Source: an uncultured Bacteroidales bacterium (GTDB lineage: Bacteria; Bacteroidota; Bacteroidia; Bacteroidales; UBA932). From it: a stretch of DNA of 7,697 nt. The notes below the pieces were generated by a model, which saw only the letters and a list, made by a program, of their open reading frames with translations, was not told the DNA's origin and did not search any database. The translations under genes and the position numbers were made by a program. This document shows positions 6,567 to 7,697 of this stretch, one piece after another (the stretch's first letter is position 1; every line of letters starts with the position of its first letter). The DNA lies in assembly GCA_945874815.1 (NCBI GenBank), contig CAMCIE010000058.1, positions 1 to 7,697 of the forward strand, written 5' to 3'.

Positions 6567-7167
6567 TCTCCTGCTCCTCCTCTTCAGCGTGTCTGCTCTT
6601 AACGATCTTGGAAGCTGCCTTGGAGAGGTTCTCCTCGTCTTCCATATATCGTTTGATTTTCCTTATAGCTTCCTGATAGCCAGGAATCTGCACCTTCTCA
6701 TAAAGGTTCACTTTCTGAGTGGTCTTCTTCCTCTGCCAGTCGAGAATCCTGCTTTTCTCCATATAGACTTCGGATTCAATTCCAAGTCTTGAGAGCTCCT
6801 TGAGTATTGCTACACCGTCAGCATACCATGCCGGTTTTGCGAAAGCATTGAACTCATGAATCTCATAATGGATATCCTTCAGATCCGGGGTTTTTACTCC
6901 GGCGACCTTGACGGTAATCAGGTCAACGTCGGTAATGGAAATCAGTCCCGGGTCGAATTCATTCCAAAGGGCGGCAAGATAGTCGTACCTTTGCATTGCG
7001 GCTTCAAGATCCTTAATAAGCTGCTCTGATTTTTCCTTGGCTTTCCTGACTTCAAGACGCAGGGCGGACTCCTTGTTCTTCAGGGTAGGGAGGGCCTTCT
7101 GACGCATCTTCAGCTGTTTGCCGAGGTTGTTCAGGGATGTCTTATTGTATTGAAACTTTATTGCCAT
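6559..7167 (-). CDS. atpD: V-type ATP synthase/ATPase subunit D (central stalk)
   Basis: A 202-residue soluble protein, the usual length for subunit D, which forms the rotating central shaft inside the A3B3 head (like gamma of F-type enzymes). The N-terminal helix contains KTSLNNLGKQLKMRQKAL followed by LKNKESAL (residues 9-37), the D-family pattern of a long helix leading to an L-K-x-K-x-x-x-L block. A second long helix near the C-terminus (about 140-190: KKTTQKVNLYEKVQIPG, then IRKIKRYMEDEENLSKAAS) completes the antiparallel coiled coil. The globular middle (about 70-135) is less conserved. The tail is strongly acidic (AEEEEQENG). ATG 7167 lies 10 bases after the atpB stop in an AT-rich gap, and the 3' end overlaps atpI by 8 bases. 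All this fits one operon in the order B-D-I-K. Confidence 0.93.
   Translation of the reverse strand: MAIKFQYNKTSLNNLGKQLKMRQKALPTLKNKESALRLEVRKAKEKSEQLIKDLEAAMQRYDYLAALWNEFDPGLISITDVDLITVKVAGVKTPDLKDIHYEIHEFNAFAKPAWYADGVAILKELSRLGIESEVYMEKSRILDWQRKKTTQKVNLYEKVQIPGYQEAIRKIKRYMEDEENLSKAASKIVKSRHAEEEEQENG
6574..6580 (-). promoter_or_regulatory. Shine-Dalgarno-like site for atpI inside the atpD coding end
   Basis: On the minus strand GGAGGAG lies exactly 7 bases before ATG 6566, an ideal distance for pairing with the 16S anti-Shine-Dalgarno. It is made by the Glu codons of the acidic atpD tail (HAEEEEQENG). Bacteroidota rarely use such sites, so it may be only a by-product of the Glu run, but it favours the upstream start for atpI. 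Confidence 0.45.
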
Positions 7168-7177
7168 TGTTTATTTA

Positions 7178-7697
7178 TTATTTCCCGACCCAGTATTGGT
7201 CGATGAATTCCTGTTTGATGCCGGTCTCAGCCTTGGTGAAATATGTTCCGAAGAGCTCCCATGCAGTGTCGAGCATCTGGTCGAGAGTAAGGTTGACATC
7301 GATTGCAAGGATGCGTGTGGCATAAGCCTTTGCATAATCCAGACATCTGAGGTCATACTCACTCAGGTCGAAACCGTTTTCGAGCTTGGTCTTTGCATTC
7401 TGTGCATCTGAGTATAGACGTACTGATGCATTCATCACCTGGCTGTGGTCCTTGCGGGTCTGTTTTCCCTGCACGAGCTGTTTGAGTCGTGAAAGAGAAC
7501 GGAACGGGTCGATGATGACCTTGCCGGAATCAGCGTCTGCACGGAGATAGAGCTGGCCTTCAGTGATGTAACCTGTGTTGTCTGGAACGGCGTGGGTAAT
7601 GTCACCGTCGTTGAGGGTTGTCACCGCGATGATGGTGATTGAACCTCCGTCCGGAAGCTGTACTGCCTTCTCGTAAATCTTTGCGAGGTCCGAGTAG
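7178..7697 (-). CDS. atpB: V-type ATP synthase/ATPase subunit B, C-terminal part, 5' end cut by window edge
   Basis: The frame is open from the right edge (first whole codon at 7696) to TAA at 7178-7180, giving the last 172 residues of a protein normally about 440-460 long. It is the non-catalytic nucleotide-binding-fold subunit of the A3B3 head. Visible family blocks are YSDLAKIYEKA, TTLNDGDITHAVPDNTGYITEGQLYL (fragment residues 26-51), and DPFRSLSRLKQLVQGKQTRKDH, where fragment Arg70 of SLSRL is the arginine finger that reaches into the catalytic A site. The C-terminal helical domain ends FIDQYWVGK. A GTG at 7624 is an internal Val codon (IIAVTTLNDGD), not a start, since homology continues upstream to the edge. 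The promoter and the expected upstream genes (atpE, atpA) lie outside the window. Confidence 0.95.
   Translation of the reverse strand, partial: YSDLAKIYEKAVQLPDGGSITIIAVTTLNDGDITHAVPDNTGYITEGQLYLRADADSGKVIIDPFRSLSRLKQLVQGKQTRKDHSQVMNASVRLYSDAQNAKTKLENGFDLSEYDLRCLDYAKAYATRILAIDVNLTLDQMLDTAWELFGTYFTKAETGIKQEFIDQYWVGK

Noticed and set aside
7178..7624. Treating the GTG at 7624 as the start of a 148-residue gene
   Set aside because: Subunit B homology continues in the same frame to the window edge (YSDLAKIYEKA and onward), so the gene is a fragment with its start outside.

Overview
This is an ordinary, gene-dense chromosomal segment that looks like it comes from a member of the Bacteroidales (phylum Bacteroidota). 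I infer this from three things: two promoters matching the Bacteroidota pattern (TTTG, about 20 bases, then TAnnTTTG), mostly AT-rich translation starts without Shine-Dalgarno sites, and gene content (a prolyl tripeptidyl peptidase-like S9 enzyme, a small Bacteroidota-type one-helix membrane protein, and a V-type ATPase with gene order B-D-I-K). Genus cannot be decided from the window.

Left third (1-2505, all minus strand): a probable three-gene transcription unit. It reads from a promoter near 2531-2562 into an unrecognised 109-residue protein, then a 127-residue single-helix membrane-anchored protein, then a secreted S9 serine peptidase whose last quarter lies beyond the left edge. The peptidase keeps the nucleophile and both glutamates that hold the substrate amino terminus in the Porphyromonas tripeptidyl peptidase, but its propeller domain is short at the N-terminus.

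Middle (2506-4256): a divergent intergenic region with back-to-back promoters, then a complete arginine deiminase (arcA) on the plus strand with all core catalytic residues. No other arginine deiminase pathway gene is in the window. A 309-base convergent intergenic region follows. It holds a palindrome, a nested inverted-repeat element of the widespread TGTCATGCCGAGCGAAG type, and a strong intrinsic terminator oriented for the V-ATPase operon.

Right half (4257-7697, minus strand): the distal part of a V-type ATPase/ATP synthase operon, in transcription order atpB (5' end missing), atpD, atpI and atpK, with gaps of 10, -8 and 21 bases. Subunit K is a double-hairpin protein with one carboxylate and carries the four polar positions of the Na+ site known from Enterococcus hirae NtpK, so a sodium-coupled enzyme is plausible.

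The genes fit a peptide- and amino-acid-using anaerobe: tripeptide release outside the cytoplasm, arginine deimination inside, and a V-ATPase linking ATP to an ion gradient. That link is inference. I see no CRISPR array, phage, insertion sequence, RNA gene, defence system or convincing undescribed system here. The most interesting items are the nested repeat element, the Na+ signature of subunit K, the shortened peptidase propeller and the unrecognised 109-residue protein.
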